From: Streptosporangium carneum
GTDB taxonomy: Bacteria > Actinomycetota > Actinomycetes > Streptosporangiales > Streptosporangiaceae
Reading direction: 5' to 3'
Assembly (NCBI RefSeq): GCF_027922005.1
Contig: NZ_BSEV01000027.1
Span: forward strand, 1 to 64,000
Length of the DNA stretch: 64,000 bases
Under the pieces are notes generated by a model. That model was not told the DNA's origin. It worked only from the letters and a program-made list of their open reading frames with translations, and did no database searches. A program made the translations under genes and the position numbers. Shown one piece after another: positions 9,721 through 19,561 of this stretch (position 1 is its first letter; every line of letters begins with the position of its first letter).

Positions 9721-10055
9721 TCAGGTGCTCCCTATGTGCTCGACGTCGAAAGATCACCCGCGCCGCCAAAATTACCCATACGGGAAGATAGCGGCAACCG
9801 GGTATGGCGGCCGCGAGAGAGGCGCAGTGGTTTCGGGCGCGCCACGAAGAGGGCTGTGACCTGCGTGAATTGGATTGTTTTTGTTTACTTCCGACACCTG
9901 ACCTGCTCAACAACGTGCGAGCCGTCTACATGTGAGTAGAAGCGAAAAACACGCCCTCTAACAGCGCGAAAGGGGTTCTTCGTGCGCAGCGGTAAATACG
10001 GGAGACCGATAAAGGATTCCTCGTCAGGCAAGAAACGCATCACGGAGAACCATCG
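9721..10055. other. Divergent intergenic region, nSTAND / AraC
   Basis: These 335 bases carry no convincing gene. They are AT-richer than the flanks (a T-rich stretch near 9870-9890) and must hold both divergent promoters. A ribosome site GGAGA lies just before the GTG at 10056. I see no strong palindrome. Confidence 0.5.
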
Positions 10056-11081
10056 GTGATCGAGACGGTGTTCCGCAGCCAGGACATGCCCGCTGCCGAC
10101 CGGTTTGCCTGGTGGCACGAGATGACCACCCAATCGCTCGTGCCCACCTTGATGCGCAGCGACAACGAAGCGGAGTTTCCCGCCAGCTTGCGCCTGGTCG
10201 ATCTTGGCCTGGCCCGGCTAACCCAGCTGTCCTACCCACCGCTGCGGTCCCGGCGCACCCCGCTTCTCATCCGCCGCTCCGACCCCGAGATCTACAGCCT
10301 GTCGCTGACCCTGCGCGGCACCATGGCCCTGGACCACTGTGGTCGCCACGCCGTCGCCACGCCTCAGGACCTACTGCTTTACGATTCCTCCCACCCATTT
10401 CACGCCCGCACCACCACCGGCGGCACCGACAACGTCGAAGGCATAATCCTGCAGATCCCCAGGGCACTGCTGCCGCTGCCTACCGACAAGCTCACCCGGC
10501 TCACCGCCACTCGCCTGACCGCTGCACAAGGGATCAGCGTGCTGCTGGCCAGTCATCTCACCGCCCTGGCCCGGCACGCCGCCGACTACGCCCCTGCCGA
10601 CGCCGCTCGCTTGTCGGCCATCACCGTGGACTTGTTCGCCGCGGTGTGCGCCCACCATCTCGAGGTCGAGGCTGCACTGCCGCCGGAGACCCACCGGCAG
10701 GTGCTGCAGACCCGCATCCACGCCTTCATCCAGCAGCACCTGGGCGACCCGGGTCTGCGCGCCGACACCATCGCCGCCTCCCATCAGATTTCTGTCCGCT
10801 ACCTGTACCGGCTGTTCGAGGACCAGGGGCTGAGCGTGGCCTCCTGGATCCGCCAGCGGCGCTTGGAGCGCTGCCGCCGCGACCTGGCCGACTCTGCCCT
10901 GCATCTCCGGCCGATCCATGCCATCGCCACCCGGTGGGGTTTTCCCAATGCTGCGCAGTTCAGCCGTGCCTTTCGTGCCACCTACGGCATATCACCCACC
11001 GACTACCGCCACCTCATCCGCCGCGACGGCGCCGTGCACGAATTGCCAATGACTATGCAGAGCAAGCCAACGACTTCCTGA
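10056..11081 (+). CDS. AraC-family transcriptional regulator
   Basis: A 341-residue protein. The N-terminal 200 residues resemble the AraC-binding-like domain (AraC_binding_2) found in actinomycete regulators, with RFAWWHEM at the start and the SLTLRG..ALDHCGRH core. The C-terminal 100 residues are a canonical two-HTH AraC/XylS domain: an ISVRYLYRLFEDQG first helix pair, the WIRQRRLERCRRDL connecting helix, and AIATRWGFPNAAQFSRAFRATYGISPTDYR as the conserved second motif. The start is GTG with GGAGA just upstream. It is divergent from the nSTAND-WD40 gene and upstream of the large RHS gene in the same direction, so either could be its target. The ligand is unknown. Confidence 0.93.
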   Translation: MIETVFRSQDMPAADRFAWWHEMTTQSLVPTLMRSDNEAEFPASLRLVDLGLARLTQLSYPPLRSRRTPLLIRRSDPEIYSLSLTLRGTMALDHCGRHAVATPQDLLLYDSSHPFHARTTTGGTDNVEGIILQIPRALLPLPTDKLTRLTATRLTAAQGISVLLASHLTALARHAADYAPADAARLSAITVDLFAAVCAHHLEVEAALPPETHRQVLQTRIHAFIQQHLGDPGLRADTIAASHQISVRYLYRLFEDQGLSVASWIRQRRLERCRRDLADSALHLRPIHAIATRWGFPNAAQFSRAFRATYGISPTDYRHLIRRDGAVHELPMTMQSKPTTS

Positions 11082-11272
11082 CCGCCGCCGGTCACGCTGA
11101 CGGGGCAAGGTCACGGCCTTGCCGTACAACGTGAGTTTTCTGATGTGTGCACGTGATCGTTCCTGTTGAGCATGCTCCCGACCATCGCCCTGGCCTGAGC
11201 CAGTGCCACGTGTGGGTCGGGTGACGCGCAGGCGCAGACCGCCGCGCTGACCGGTTCGGAGGAGGACGGCGT

Positions 11273-14200
11273 ATGCGCCGCATGACGTCAAGGCCGCGAT
11301 CGATCCTTGGGACGCTTTTACTCACCGTCACAATGCTTCCTGGCCTGCTGCCCATCACTGCCCTGCCCGCGGAGGCAGTGCGGGTGACGGCATCAGCGCG
11401 GCCGCCGGACACGCCAGAGCAGTTGTCGAGGTCGGCGGCGAGACTGCCATCGCTGGTCTCGGAAAAGACCACGACCACGTCGGTCAAGGTGCCGGCATCA
11501 GCGAAGAAGTTCTCCTGGCCGAAGGGAGCGCTGCCGATCGAGGCACGCAGCCTTGCGGCTGAGGATTACTGCGCACGCTATCCGTATTACGACTCCACGA
11601 AGCTGTACCCGGCCGGGTCAGTGATCACCTTCGGCGGCCATATATGGAGAGCGCGTAAAGAGACAATAGGCCAGCTGCCCGGAGGCGGATGGGCAAGTTA
11701 CTGGGTCGACGAAGGTGTCTGTCCGCCGCCGCCCTCGCCGCCGAAAGCCCCGAGTGTGTCGGCGATGTTCCCGACCGATCAGATGCTGGTCGATTCCCGC
11801 ACACCGTTGCTGGTGGCAAGCGGCTGGAGCAATCAGATGAGCGGCTACTCGGTCCGACTCACCTTCAAGGTCTGCGACGATGCGGCCATGTCCGGGGCGG
11901 GGTGCTTTTCCTCGGAAGAACTCCTAGGCTCTGTCAATTCCTGGCGGATCCCGGATGCCAGGAAACTGTCCTGGAGCAAGCAGTACTGGTGGAAGGTGAC
12001 GGGCAGGGACACCGGTAACGGTCTGACCGACACCGATTTCGGGTCGTTTACCACCGGTGTGCGCCAGCCGGCCATCACCTCGCAGCTGGCCACCCGCGGC
12101 GTCAACGGCCAGGAATTCCACCAGCTGGCTGGCAACTACACCACCACCTCCACCGACGCTTCGGTGGCTGCTGCCGGGCCGCCGCTGTCGATCGTGCGCT
12201 CCTACAACAGCATGGACCCGCGCACCGACGGGCTGTTCGGCGCGGGCTGGTCCACCCGGTTCGACATGAAAATCCGCAAAGAGAAAGCGGGAGAGGTGCC
12301 CACGCTGCTGGTGACCTACCCCGATGGCCGTCAGGTGCGCTTCGCCGACAACGGGGATGGTACTTTTCAGCCTCCGCCCGGCATGTACGCCACCCTGGCC
12401 GAGGTCATGGACACCCCGCCGTGTGCATCCGGCGTCGCCTGCTCGCCGGTGGGCTGGCGGCTGATGGACAAGTCCTCCACGACCTACCTGTTCGACGACC
12501 AGGGCCAGCTCAGCAAGGTCACCGACGCCTATAACCGCAGTGTGCAGCTGGAGCGCACCACCGACGGCAAACTCAGCAAAGTCACCGCCCCCGGCGGCCG
12601 GTTCCTTGCCTTCACCTGGAACGGCAACCATGTGGCGTCGGTGTCCACCCCGCCGGTCGACGGCCAGCCACCGACTTGGACCTATGCCTATCAGGGTGAC
12701 CAGCTGACCCGGGTGTGCACGCCGATGGCCGCACCGCACTGCACCGACATTGACTACACCACCGGGTCGCTGTATCGCAGCAGCGTGCTCGACTCCGACG
12801 CCCTCGGTTACTGGCGGTTGAACGAGACCTCCGGCACCACCGCCGCCAACTCCGGATGGGGAACGGGAACAGCCACCTACGGTGGGGTGAGTCTGGCCCA
12901 GCCGGGCGCGCTGGCAGGCACCGGCGACACCGCGGCGACCTTCAGCGGCACAGCCCAACTGACCCTGCCCAGCGACAGCCTGGCCCGGCTGCAGGGCGCC
13001 GCCTCGTTCGAGACCTGGTTCAAGACCGCCTCCCCGGGCACCGTGCTGTCGGTCGGCACCGGCACCGGCGCGGGCCTGCTGTATGTCGGCACCGACGGCA
13101 AACTCCGCGGCCAGCTACGCCGTCTGAACGGCAACACCCCCATCGCGCCGATCACCTCGGCCGCAGCGGTCAACGACAGCGCTTGGCATCACGTCGTGCT
13201 GGCAGCGACCGGAACCGAACAGCAGATGTACCTGGACGGACAGCTAGCCGGGGTACTGCCCGGCTCCACAGTCAGCGACTGGCCGACCTCCGCCACGGTC
13301 GGCGCCGGTTCAGTCTCCGGCACCTGGCCCTCGACACCCGCCTCGGGAGGCTTCCCGTTCACCGGGCAGATCGACGAGATCGCCCTATACGCTAAAGCGC
13401 TGACTCCTGAAGGAGTGCAGGTGCACTACGCGGCGCGGGCGGCGGTGCCGTACAAACTCACCAAGATCACCCAACCCTCCGGGCGCATCTGGGCGGCCAA
13501 CGCCTACGACGCCGCGACCGACCGGATCAGATCTCACACCGACCAGCACGGCGGCACCTGGCAGCTCGCCGCACCGGCCTACGACGCCAACACCGGCCTG
13601 TCCACGGTCACGGTGACCGACCCCAAGAACAACACGCTCAAATATGCCCATGACGCCTGGCGTGGCTACCGAATGGTGAGTCAGGAAGACCAACTCGGTA
13701 AGATCACCTCCTACACCTACGACACCGGCGGCTTCCTGGCGAAGACCACCGACCCCAACGACAACACCACACAGCAGGTGAGTGACGCCCGCGGTAACGT
13801 CACCGCAGTCACGATCTGCCGAGCGGCGGGCAACTGCCAGACCAGCTACCGCTCCTACTACCGCAACAGCGCCGATGAGTTCGACCCGCGCAACGACCAG
13901 GTGACCGCCACCCGAGATGCCCGTTCGACTGGTGCCACCGACACCACCTACGCCACCGTTTCCGAGTACACCGCTCATGGTGAGCTGGCCAAACAGACGA
14001 CTCCCGCGACGCCGGACTTTCCCAGCGGTCGGTCGGACATCTATGCCTACACCGACGGCACCGAGGCGGCGGTCGGCGGCGGCACCACTCCGGCCGGCCT
14101 GCTGAAGTCGGCCAAGGACGCCAAGAACAACGAGACGACCTACCGCTACACGGCGGCCGGTGACCTGGCCGAGCAGACCAGCCCGTCCGGCCTGATCACC

Positions 14201-17200
14201 GCGTTCACCTACGACGCGGTCGGCCGGGTGGCCTCCCGCAAGGAGATGCCGCAGGCCCACTCCGGCGGAGTGACCACGACGTTCACCTACGACGGGGCGG
14301 GCCGGGTGCTGACCCAGACCGCTCCCGGGGTGAAGAACGAGGTCACCGACGTCACCCACACCGCCAAGGTGACCTTCACCTACGACGCGGACGGCAACAA
14401 GCTCACCGAGACACTGTCCGACCTGACCGGCGGGGATCCGGCGCGCACCACCACCTACGCCTACGACACCCACGGTCGCCTGGAGACGGTCACCGACCCC
14501 GAAAACGGGGTGACCCGTGCCGCCTGGGACAACATCGGCGCCCGCGTCTCAACGACCGACCCAATGGGTACCGTGACCACCTTCGACTACACCAAACGCG
14601 GTGAGCTGGCCACCACAACGCTGAAGAACTGGACCGGCAGCCCGATCAGCCCGCAAGCTCCCCAAGACAAGGTGCTGGAGTCCAACGCCTACGACCCCGG
14701 CGGCCGACTGGCCAGCCGAGTCGACGCGATGGGCCGCAAGACCACCTACACCTACTTCGCCGACAACCGGCTGTCACAGATGATCGCCGACGACGTCCGG
14801 CTGAACGGCTCCACCACCCCGACCGACGTGGTGCTGAAGGCCAACACCTACGACGCGGCAGGCAACATCACCCGGCAGGTCACCGGCGGCGACAAAACCA
14901 AGGTCGAGTTCGTCTACGACGCTGCCGGCCGGATGAGCTCGACCACGCTCGAGCCCACCACCCTCAACCGCAAGACCGCTTTCACCTACGACGCGGTCGG
15001 CAACATCACCAGAGAGACCTTCACCGGCGCGGACACCACCCGCACCGAGGTCACCGACTACGTCTACAACGCCCTGAACCAGGTGACCCGGCAGACCGTG
15101 GAGAACGGCGCCGACGACCTGGTGACCACGTGGACCTATGACGACCGGGGTCTGCTGACCGCGACCACCGACCCACGGGGCAACGCCTCCGGTGCCACCG
15201 CCGCCGACTTCACCACCACGACGCGCTACGACCTGGTCGGACGGCCGGTGGAGTCCAAGGCACCTCAGGCCGTGATCGAGAAGAACGGGGCGGCCGCCGT
15301 CAACGGCAGACCAACGACGAAATACGGTTACAACACCGCGGACCTGCCCACCCACACGGTCGACGCCGAAGGCCGCACCGTTACCGCTGCCTTCGACAAG
15401 GCCGGACGTCTGACCTCGCTGACCTCGCCCTCCTACACCCCATCGGGCGGGACGGCGCTCACCCCGGCGGTCGGCTTCGCCTACGACGCGGCGGGCCGTA
15501 CGACCCAAACCACCGATCCACGCGGGTACGTCACCACGACGCAGTACGACGCGCTGGGACGTCCCGTCAAGGTGACCGACCCCGGTCCGTCGGGGCCCGG
15601 CGGAGTGTGGGTGTCGGAGTACGACCTGCTGGGCGAGAAGCTCGCCCTGGTCGACCCCACCGGCGCCCGCGCCGAGGCCACCTACGACGACTTGGGCCGG
15701 AAGATCACCGAAACCCAGATCGAACGCAAGCCGGCCACCGTGGCACTGACCACGACGCTGACCTACGACACCGCCGGCAACCTCACCAAGAGCGTCGCGC
15801 CGGGCAACAAGACCACCACCTATACGGTCAACGCGTCAGGGCAAATCACCTCCGTCAAGGATCCGCTCGACCACGCCTCCACCTTCGACTACGACCTCCT
15901 CGGCCGGACCACCAAGGTCACCGATCCGCTGGGCAACGCCACCGAGGCCAGCTATGACCTGGCGGGCCGACGAATCACGGCCAAGGATCTCGACAACACC
16001 GGTGCGACGGTGCGCACGTTCGGCTTCGGCTACGACGCGGCGGGCAACCCGACCAGCACCACCTCCGGCGAGGGGCACGTCACCCGCCGCGAGTTCGACG
16101 CGCTGGACCGGATGACCTCCCTCATCGAGCCGGTCACCGCCAGCAAATCGATCACCACCACGTTCGGCTACGACGCCACCGGCGCCCGTACCCGCCTCAC
16201 CGACGGTCGCGGCAACAGCACCTGGACCACCTACAACAGTCTGGGACTGCCCGAAGCGATCACCGAGCCGGCCACCACCGCTCATCCGGCAGCGTCCGAC
16301 CGCACCTGGACGGCCCTCTACGACATCGCGGGCAATCCTGCCGCCACCCTCCAACCGGGCGGGGTTCGCATCGACCGGACCTTCGACCATCTCGGACGGC
16401 TCACGAAGGAAACCGGGGCCGGAGCCTCGGTCACCACGCCGGACCGCACCTACGCCTACGACCTGGCGAGCCGCCGTACCGCGATCGGCGACTACACCCT
16501 GGAGTACAACGACCGAGGCCTGCTGACCAAGGTGTCCAAGGCCACCAACCAGGTCGCCGCCTACGCCTACGACGCCCTCGGCAATCCCACCCAGCGCGTC
16601 GATGCGACCGGAACGGCGAACTTCACCTACGACAACGCCAGCCGCCTGGCCACCGCCGGCGACCCGGTCACCGGACGGAGCTGGACCTACGGCTACGACA
16701 ACGCCGACCGGCTGACCAGCCAGACCTCCACCGGGACGGTCAACAGCCAGAGCTACACCTACGACGCCGTCGACCGCCCTCTCTCCCAGACCCTGAAAAA
16801 CAGCTCCGGCAGCGAGCTGGCGAAAGTCGTCTACGGGTGGGACAAGGATGACAACCTCACCACCAAGACCACCACCGGCACCGCCGGAGCCGGCACCAAC
16901 ACCTACAGCTACGACCGATCCGGCCGGCTGACCTCCTGGACCGCCCCCGGCGGCGCCACCACCGACTACGAGTGGGACGACGCCGGCAACCGCACCAAGG
17001 CTGGATCCAAGACCTTCACCTACGACGAACGCAACCGCCTGACCTCCGGCGACGGCGTCGACTACACCTACACCCCACGCGGCACCCTGGCCACCGAGAC
17101 CAAAGCGGGCGTCACCCGCAATCTCGCCTTCGACGCCTTCGACCGGCTCGTCTCCGACGGGGACGCCACCTACGGCTACGACGCGCTGGGCCGCCTCACC

Positions 17201-18853
17201 TCCCGCACCAAGGGTGCTGACCAGCAGCGGTTCGTCTACTCCGGGCTGACCAACGACATCGCCGTCGTCACCGACGGCACCGGAGCCATCCAGGCCAAAT
17301 ACGGCCGCACCGTCTCCGGCGGACTGCTCAGCCTGCAAGAAGGCGGCACCGCCGCCCTGGGCGTGATGAGCGACCTGCACGGCGACGTGGTGGGCACCTT
17401 CTCCGGCACCGCGCTGGTCGACTCGGCCGCCTACGATCCGTTCGGCACCGTCACCCAGCGCACCGGCGCCCAGCGCTCGCTCGGCTACCAGGGCGAGTAC
17501 ACCGACCCGGACACCGGCAAGGTCAACATGCACGCCCGCTGGTACCAGCCCGGCACCGGTGCCTTCACCTCCCGCGACGACTGGACCCTCAACCCCAGCC
17601 CGTCGGTCCAGGCCAACCGCTACACCTACGCCAACGCCAATCTCCTGGTCGGCACCGACCCGTCAGGACACATCCTGCCCCTGCTGGCGATCCCCGCCTG
17701 GCAGTTAGGCGTGCTCGTCGTGGGAGCCGTGGGCGCGTACGCGGGGGCCCAGTACGCGAAAACCCACCCGTTCTACACCTCCAGCAGCAGTAGCAGCACC
17801 ACCACTTCGACGTCCAGCTCCTCGACGGCCAAGGGCACCACCGCCACGAAGCCCCAGGGAAGCGCCTCCACCACCAGCTACACCGCGACGAGGCCCCAGG
17901 GAAGCGCGTCAACCGGCTCCTACACCACCCCCACCCCGCAGGGGCCTGCGGTCACCAACGTCCCGCAGAGGCCTGCGAAGTGCGTCACCAGCTGCGGAGG
18001 AGCGATTCCGAAGGCCCAACCGGTCCCCAAGCCCAAGCCCGTGCCGGCCGACCTCAGCAAAGTCCCCGACGCCGTCGTCGACACGAACAGTCCTTCGTTC
18101 ATCAACGACCCGCACAACGCCAACAACCCGATCTACCAGCGCACAGCACAGCAGGAGGTCGACTACCTCTGCACGCACGGCGCCTGCACCAGGAGCTACA
18201 CGGGCCACGAAGGCGTGCAGATCAACACATCGGTCGGCGAGATCGCGGTCAGAGCGGTGCCGGTCACAACGACGACCAGGAGCACAGTCACCAGCCACAC
18301 AACAACGACAACGACGGACAAGAACCCCAGCGGCGAACCAGAACCCCGGGCTCCTCTGCCGCCGGTCGGCACGGAGAGGGAGGAGGAGTGCCAGCCGGGA
18401 GTGACTATCAAACCGCCCGATTCCATGAACCGCCCCGTTGGTGGAAACGCCACCTACTGCAACGGGAAAGGCCTCGACGGCGGCACCCCCGCAACCGTCG
18501 ATCCGGTATATTGGCCGGACGAAAATCCGGAGCATCCGACAAAAGATATCCGCCTATACGACAGGTGTCACCTTATTGGTAGGCAACTGGGTGGCTCCGG
18601 CCAAGACGTCAACAACCTGACCCCATGCATAACCGATGTGAACAATGGCCCTATGAAGAGAATTGAAAACCACGTGGTCAAGGCCGTCCGTACCGGGCTA
18701 AGAATCGACTACGAGGTTACGGCTCGCTATGAGGGAAATAACACAATGCCGGACAGATTTCGCCTTGTCGGCAAGGTGAATGGCGAAATATATATGGACG
18801 AATGTCTCCATAACGATCTAGACGCGACGGTGACAGATGGCATCTATTGCTGA
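11273..18853 (+). CDS. Secreted RHS-repeat protein with nuclease toxin tip
   Basis: A 2526-residue protein with GGAGG before the ATG. Order: Sec signal peptide (1-36, ending LPAEA); a small module at about 98-150 (YPAGSVITFGGHIWRA...) like CBM5/12 chitin-binding folds; an Ig-like stretch; a DUF6531-like RHS entry; a LamG/concanavalin-like domain at about 502-722; YD repeats to about 2110; the RHS core ending DPSGH (nt 17671). After that come a hydrophobic helix, a Ser/Thr linker with repeated PQGSAS units, and a C-terminal nuclease tip with DRCHLIGRQLGGSG and NLTP (about residue 2430 onward). That motif is the active-site region of DNA/RNA non-specific endonucleases (DRGH family), with His as general base. 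The Cys in place of Gly in DRGH occurs in related toxin tips. Its core closely matches the first RHS gene. The immunity gene overlaps its stop by 17 nt. Confidence 0.96.
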   Translation: MRRMTSRPRSILGTLLLTVTMLPGLLPITALPAEAVRVTASARPPDTPEQLSRSAARLPSLVSEKTTTTSVKVPASAKKFSWPKGALPIEARSLAAEDYCARYPYYDSTKLYPAGSVITFGGHIWRARKETIGQLPGGGWASYWVDEGVCPPPPSPPKAPSVSAMFPTDQMLVDSRTPLLVASGWSNQMSGYSVRLTFKVCDDAAMSGAGCFSSEELLGSVNSWRIPDARKLSWSKQYWWKVTGRDTGNGLTDTDFGSFTTGVRQPAITSQLATRGVNGQEFHQLAGNYTTTSTDASVAAAGPPLSIVRSYNSMDPRTDGLFGAGWSTRFDMKIRKEKAGEVPTLLVTYPDGRQVRFADNGDGTFQPPPGMYATLAEVMDTPPCASGVACSPVGWRLMDKSSTTYLFDDQGQLSKVTDAYNRSVQLERTTDGKLSKVTAPGGRFLAFTWNGNHVASVSTPPVDGQPPTWTYAYQGDQLTRVCTPMAAPHCTDIDYTTGSLYRSSVLDSDALGYWRLNETSGTTAANSGWGTGTATYGGVSLAQPGALAGTGDTAATFSGTAQLTLPSDSLARLQGAASFETWFKTASPGTVLSVGTGTGAGLLYVGTDGKLRGQLRRLNGNTPIAPITSAAAVNDSAWHHVVLAATGTEQQMYLDGQLAGVLPGSTVSDWPTSATVGAGSVSGTWPSTPASGGFPFTGQIDEIALYAKALTPEGVQVHYAARAAVPYKLTKITQPSGRIWAANAYDAATDRIRSHTDQHGGTWQLAAPAYDANTGLSTVTVTDPKNNTLKYAHDAWRGYRMVSQEDQLGKITSYTYDTGGFLAKTTDPNDNTTQQVSDARGNVTAVTICRAAGNCQTSYRSYYRNSADEFDPRNDQVTATRDARSTGATDTTYATVSEYTAHGELAKQTTPATPDFPSGRSDIYAYTDGTEAAVGGGTTPAGLLKSAKDAKNNETTYRYTAAGDLAEQTSPSGLITAFTYDAVGRVASRKEMPQAHSGGVTTTFTYDGAGRVLTQTAPGVKNEVTDVTHTAKVTFTYDADGNKLTETLSDLTGGDPARTTTYAYDTHGRLETVTDPENGVTRAAWDNIGARVSTTDPMGTVTTFDYTKRGELATTTLKNWTGSPISPQAPQDKVLESNAYDPGGRLASRVDAMGRKTTYTYFADNRLSQMIADDVRLNGSTTPTDVVLKANTYDAAGNITRQVTGGDKTKVEFVYDAAGRMSSTTLEPTTLNRKTAFTYDAVGNITRETFTGADTTRTEVTDYVYNALNQVTRQTVENGADDLVTTWTYDDRGLLTATTDPRGNASGATAADFTTTTRYDLVGRPVESKAPQAVIEKNGAAAVNGRPTTKYGYNTADLPTHTVDAEGRTVTAAFDKAGRLTSLTSPSYTPSGGTALTPAVGFAYDAAGRTTQTTDPRGYVTTTQYDALGRPVKVTDPGPSGPGGVWVSEYDLLGEKLALVDPTGARAEATYDDLGRKITETQIERKPATVALTTTLTYDTAGNLTKSVAPGNKTTTYTVNASGQITSVKDPLDHASTFDYDLLGRTTKVTDPLGNATEASYDLAGRRITAKDLDNTGATVRTFGFGYDAAGNPTSTTSGEGHVTRREFDALDRMTSLIEPVTASKSITTTFGYDATGARTRLTDGRGNSTWTTYNSLGLPEAITEPATTAHPAASDRTWTALYDIAGNPAATLQPGGVRIDRTFDHLGRLTKETGAGASVTTPDRTYAYDLASRRTAIGDYTLEYNDRGLLTKVSKATNQVAAYAYDALGNPTQRVDATGTANFTYDNASRLATAGDPVTGRSWTYGYDNADRLTSQTSTGTVNSQSYTYDAVDRPLSQTLKNSSGSELAKVVYGWDKDDNLTTKTTTGTAGAGTNTYSYDRSGRLTSWTAPGGATTDYEWDDAGNRTKAGSKTFTYDERNRLTSGDGVDYTYTPRGTLATETKAGVTRNLAFDAFDRLVSDGDATYGYDALGRLTSRTKGADQQRFVYSGLTNDIAVVTDGTGAIQAKYGRTVSGGLLSLQEGGTAALGVMSDLHGDVVGTFSGTALVDSAAYDPFGTVTQRTGAQRSLGYQGEYTDPDTGKVNMHARWYQPGTGAFTSRDDWTLNPSPSVQANRYTYANANLLVGTDPSGHILPLLAIPAWQLGVLVVGAVGAYAGAQYAKTHPFYTSSSSSSTTTSTSSSSTAKGTTATKPQGSASTTSYTATRPQGSASTGSYTTPTPQGPAVTNVPQRPAKCVTSCGGAIPKAQPVPKPKPVPADLSKVPDAVVDTNSPSFINDPHNANNPIYQRTAQQEVDYLCTHGACTRSYTGHEGVQINTSVGEIAVRAVPVTTTTRSTVTSHTTTTTTDKNPSGEPEPRAPLPPVGTEREEECQPGVTIKPPDSMNRPVGGNATYCNGKGLDGGTPATVDPVYWPDENPEHPTKDIRLYDRCHLIGRQLGGSGQDVNNLTPCITDVNNGPMKRIENHVVKAVRTGLRIDYEVTARYEGNNTMPDRFRLVGKVNGEIYMDECLHNDLDATVTDGIYC

Positions 18854-19385
18854 TTTCGAGGCGATAGTCGGAGCCCCCACGACTGCAGCGCCGGTCGTGG
18901 ACTGGAACACACTTGAGGAAACCGTCGGCCTCGTGTTCCCGAGTGACTACAAAGATCTTATGAATCGCTACTCCCAGCTGTCGATAGATCGATTTCTAGG
19001 AATGCTGATAGCGCATCCGGGAAAGCGCGACGTGCGGTCGGCCAAGGACCGCGTCATCGAACGCCTATCTCATCTTGAGGCGGACGACGACGACTCCATT
19101 GAGCTTCTCGACGACGAAGGTGAACGATCCTTGAGGACGCCTTTTCCGCTCTATCCGCACCCCAACGGACTCTACCCGTGGGGATCCACTCAGAACGGAG
19201 ACGACTGCCTCTGGCTCACAGGTGAGCGTCCTGAAGAGTGGACCGTTGTGATCACCGACGGTTATTTCTGGTGGCACTTCCCAGGTTCGCTTCTGGAGTT
19301 TCTCGTAGGAGCTCTCTCTGGGACGGTCAGGTGCCCGATTTTCCCCGGGGAGGGGACGCTCGAAGCAAGCATTCAGGAGCTTTGA
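18837..19385 (+). CDS. SMI1/KNR4-family immunity protein
   Basis: A 182-residue cytoplasmic protein of the SMI1/KNR4 (SUKH) superfamily. It shows the VFPSDYKDLMNRYSQ motif near residue 34, the PWGSTQNGDDCLWL strand pair and the WWHFPGSLLEFLVGAL C-terminal helix. SUKH proteins neutralise nuclease and other toxins of polymorphic systems. Its ATG lies 17 nt inside the end of the RHS gene in another frame, so the two are translationally coupled, and its cognate toxin is almost certainly the nuclease tip just upstream. GC content is lower than the RHS core, as usual for exchanged tip/immunity cassettes. Confidence 0.94.
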   Translation: MASIADFEAIVGAPTTAAPVVDWNTLEETVGLVFPSDYKDLMNRYSQLSIDRFLGMLIAHPGKRDVRSAKDRVIERLSHLEADDDDSIELLDDEGERSLRTPFPLYPHPNGLYPWGSTQNGDDCLWLTGERPEEWTVVITDGYFWWHFPGSLLEFLVGALSGTVRCPIFPGEGTLEASIQEL

Positions 19386-19447
19386 GCCGACTTATCCTTA
19401 TGAATTTTCCCTACCTCTCCCACTTCTCGAATTCCCGGCCCTACTAA

Positions 19448-19561
19448 GGTACGACGTCACAGGCCCACTTCACGGTGCGGGGCGAGTACATGAACGAGGA
19501 GTATTGCTTGGACAACAGCTTTGGAGGGACGACGCTAAGTGTCCAGTCTTGCCGACCTTGA
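19448..19561 (+). pseudogene. Orphan remnant of an RHS toxin C-terminus
   Basis: An open stretch of 37 codons, preceded by an in-frame stop at 19445, reads HFTVRGEYMNEEYCLDN near its middle and ends at a TGA (19559-19561). It resembles the last residues of the nuclease tip upstream (RFRLVGKVNGEIYMDECLHN). The next gene's GTG lies inside it, giving a 23-nt overlap like the 17-nt overlap of the intact toxin/immunity pair. I read it as the last part of a displaced toxin tip left beside its immunity gene. The similarity is short, so this is an inference. Confidence 0.6.
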
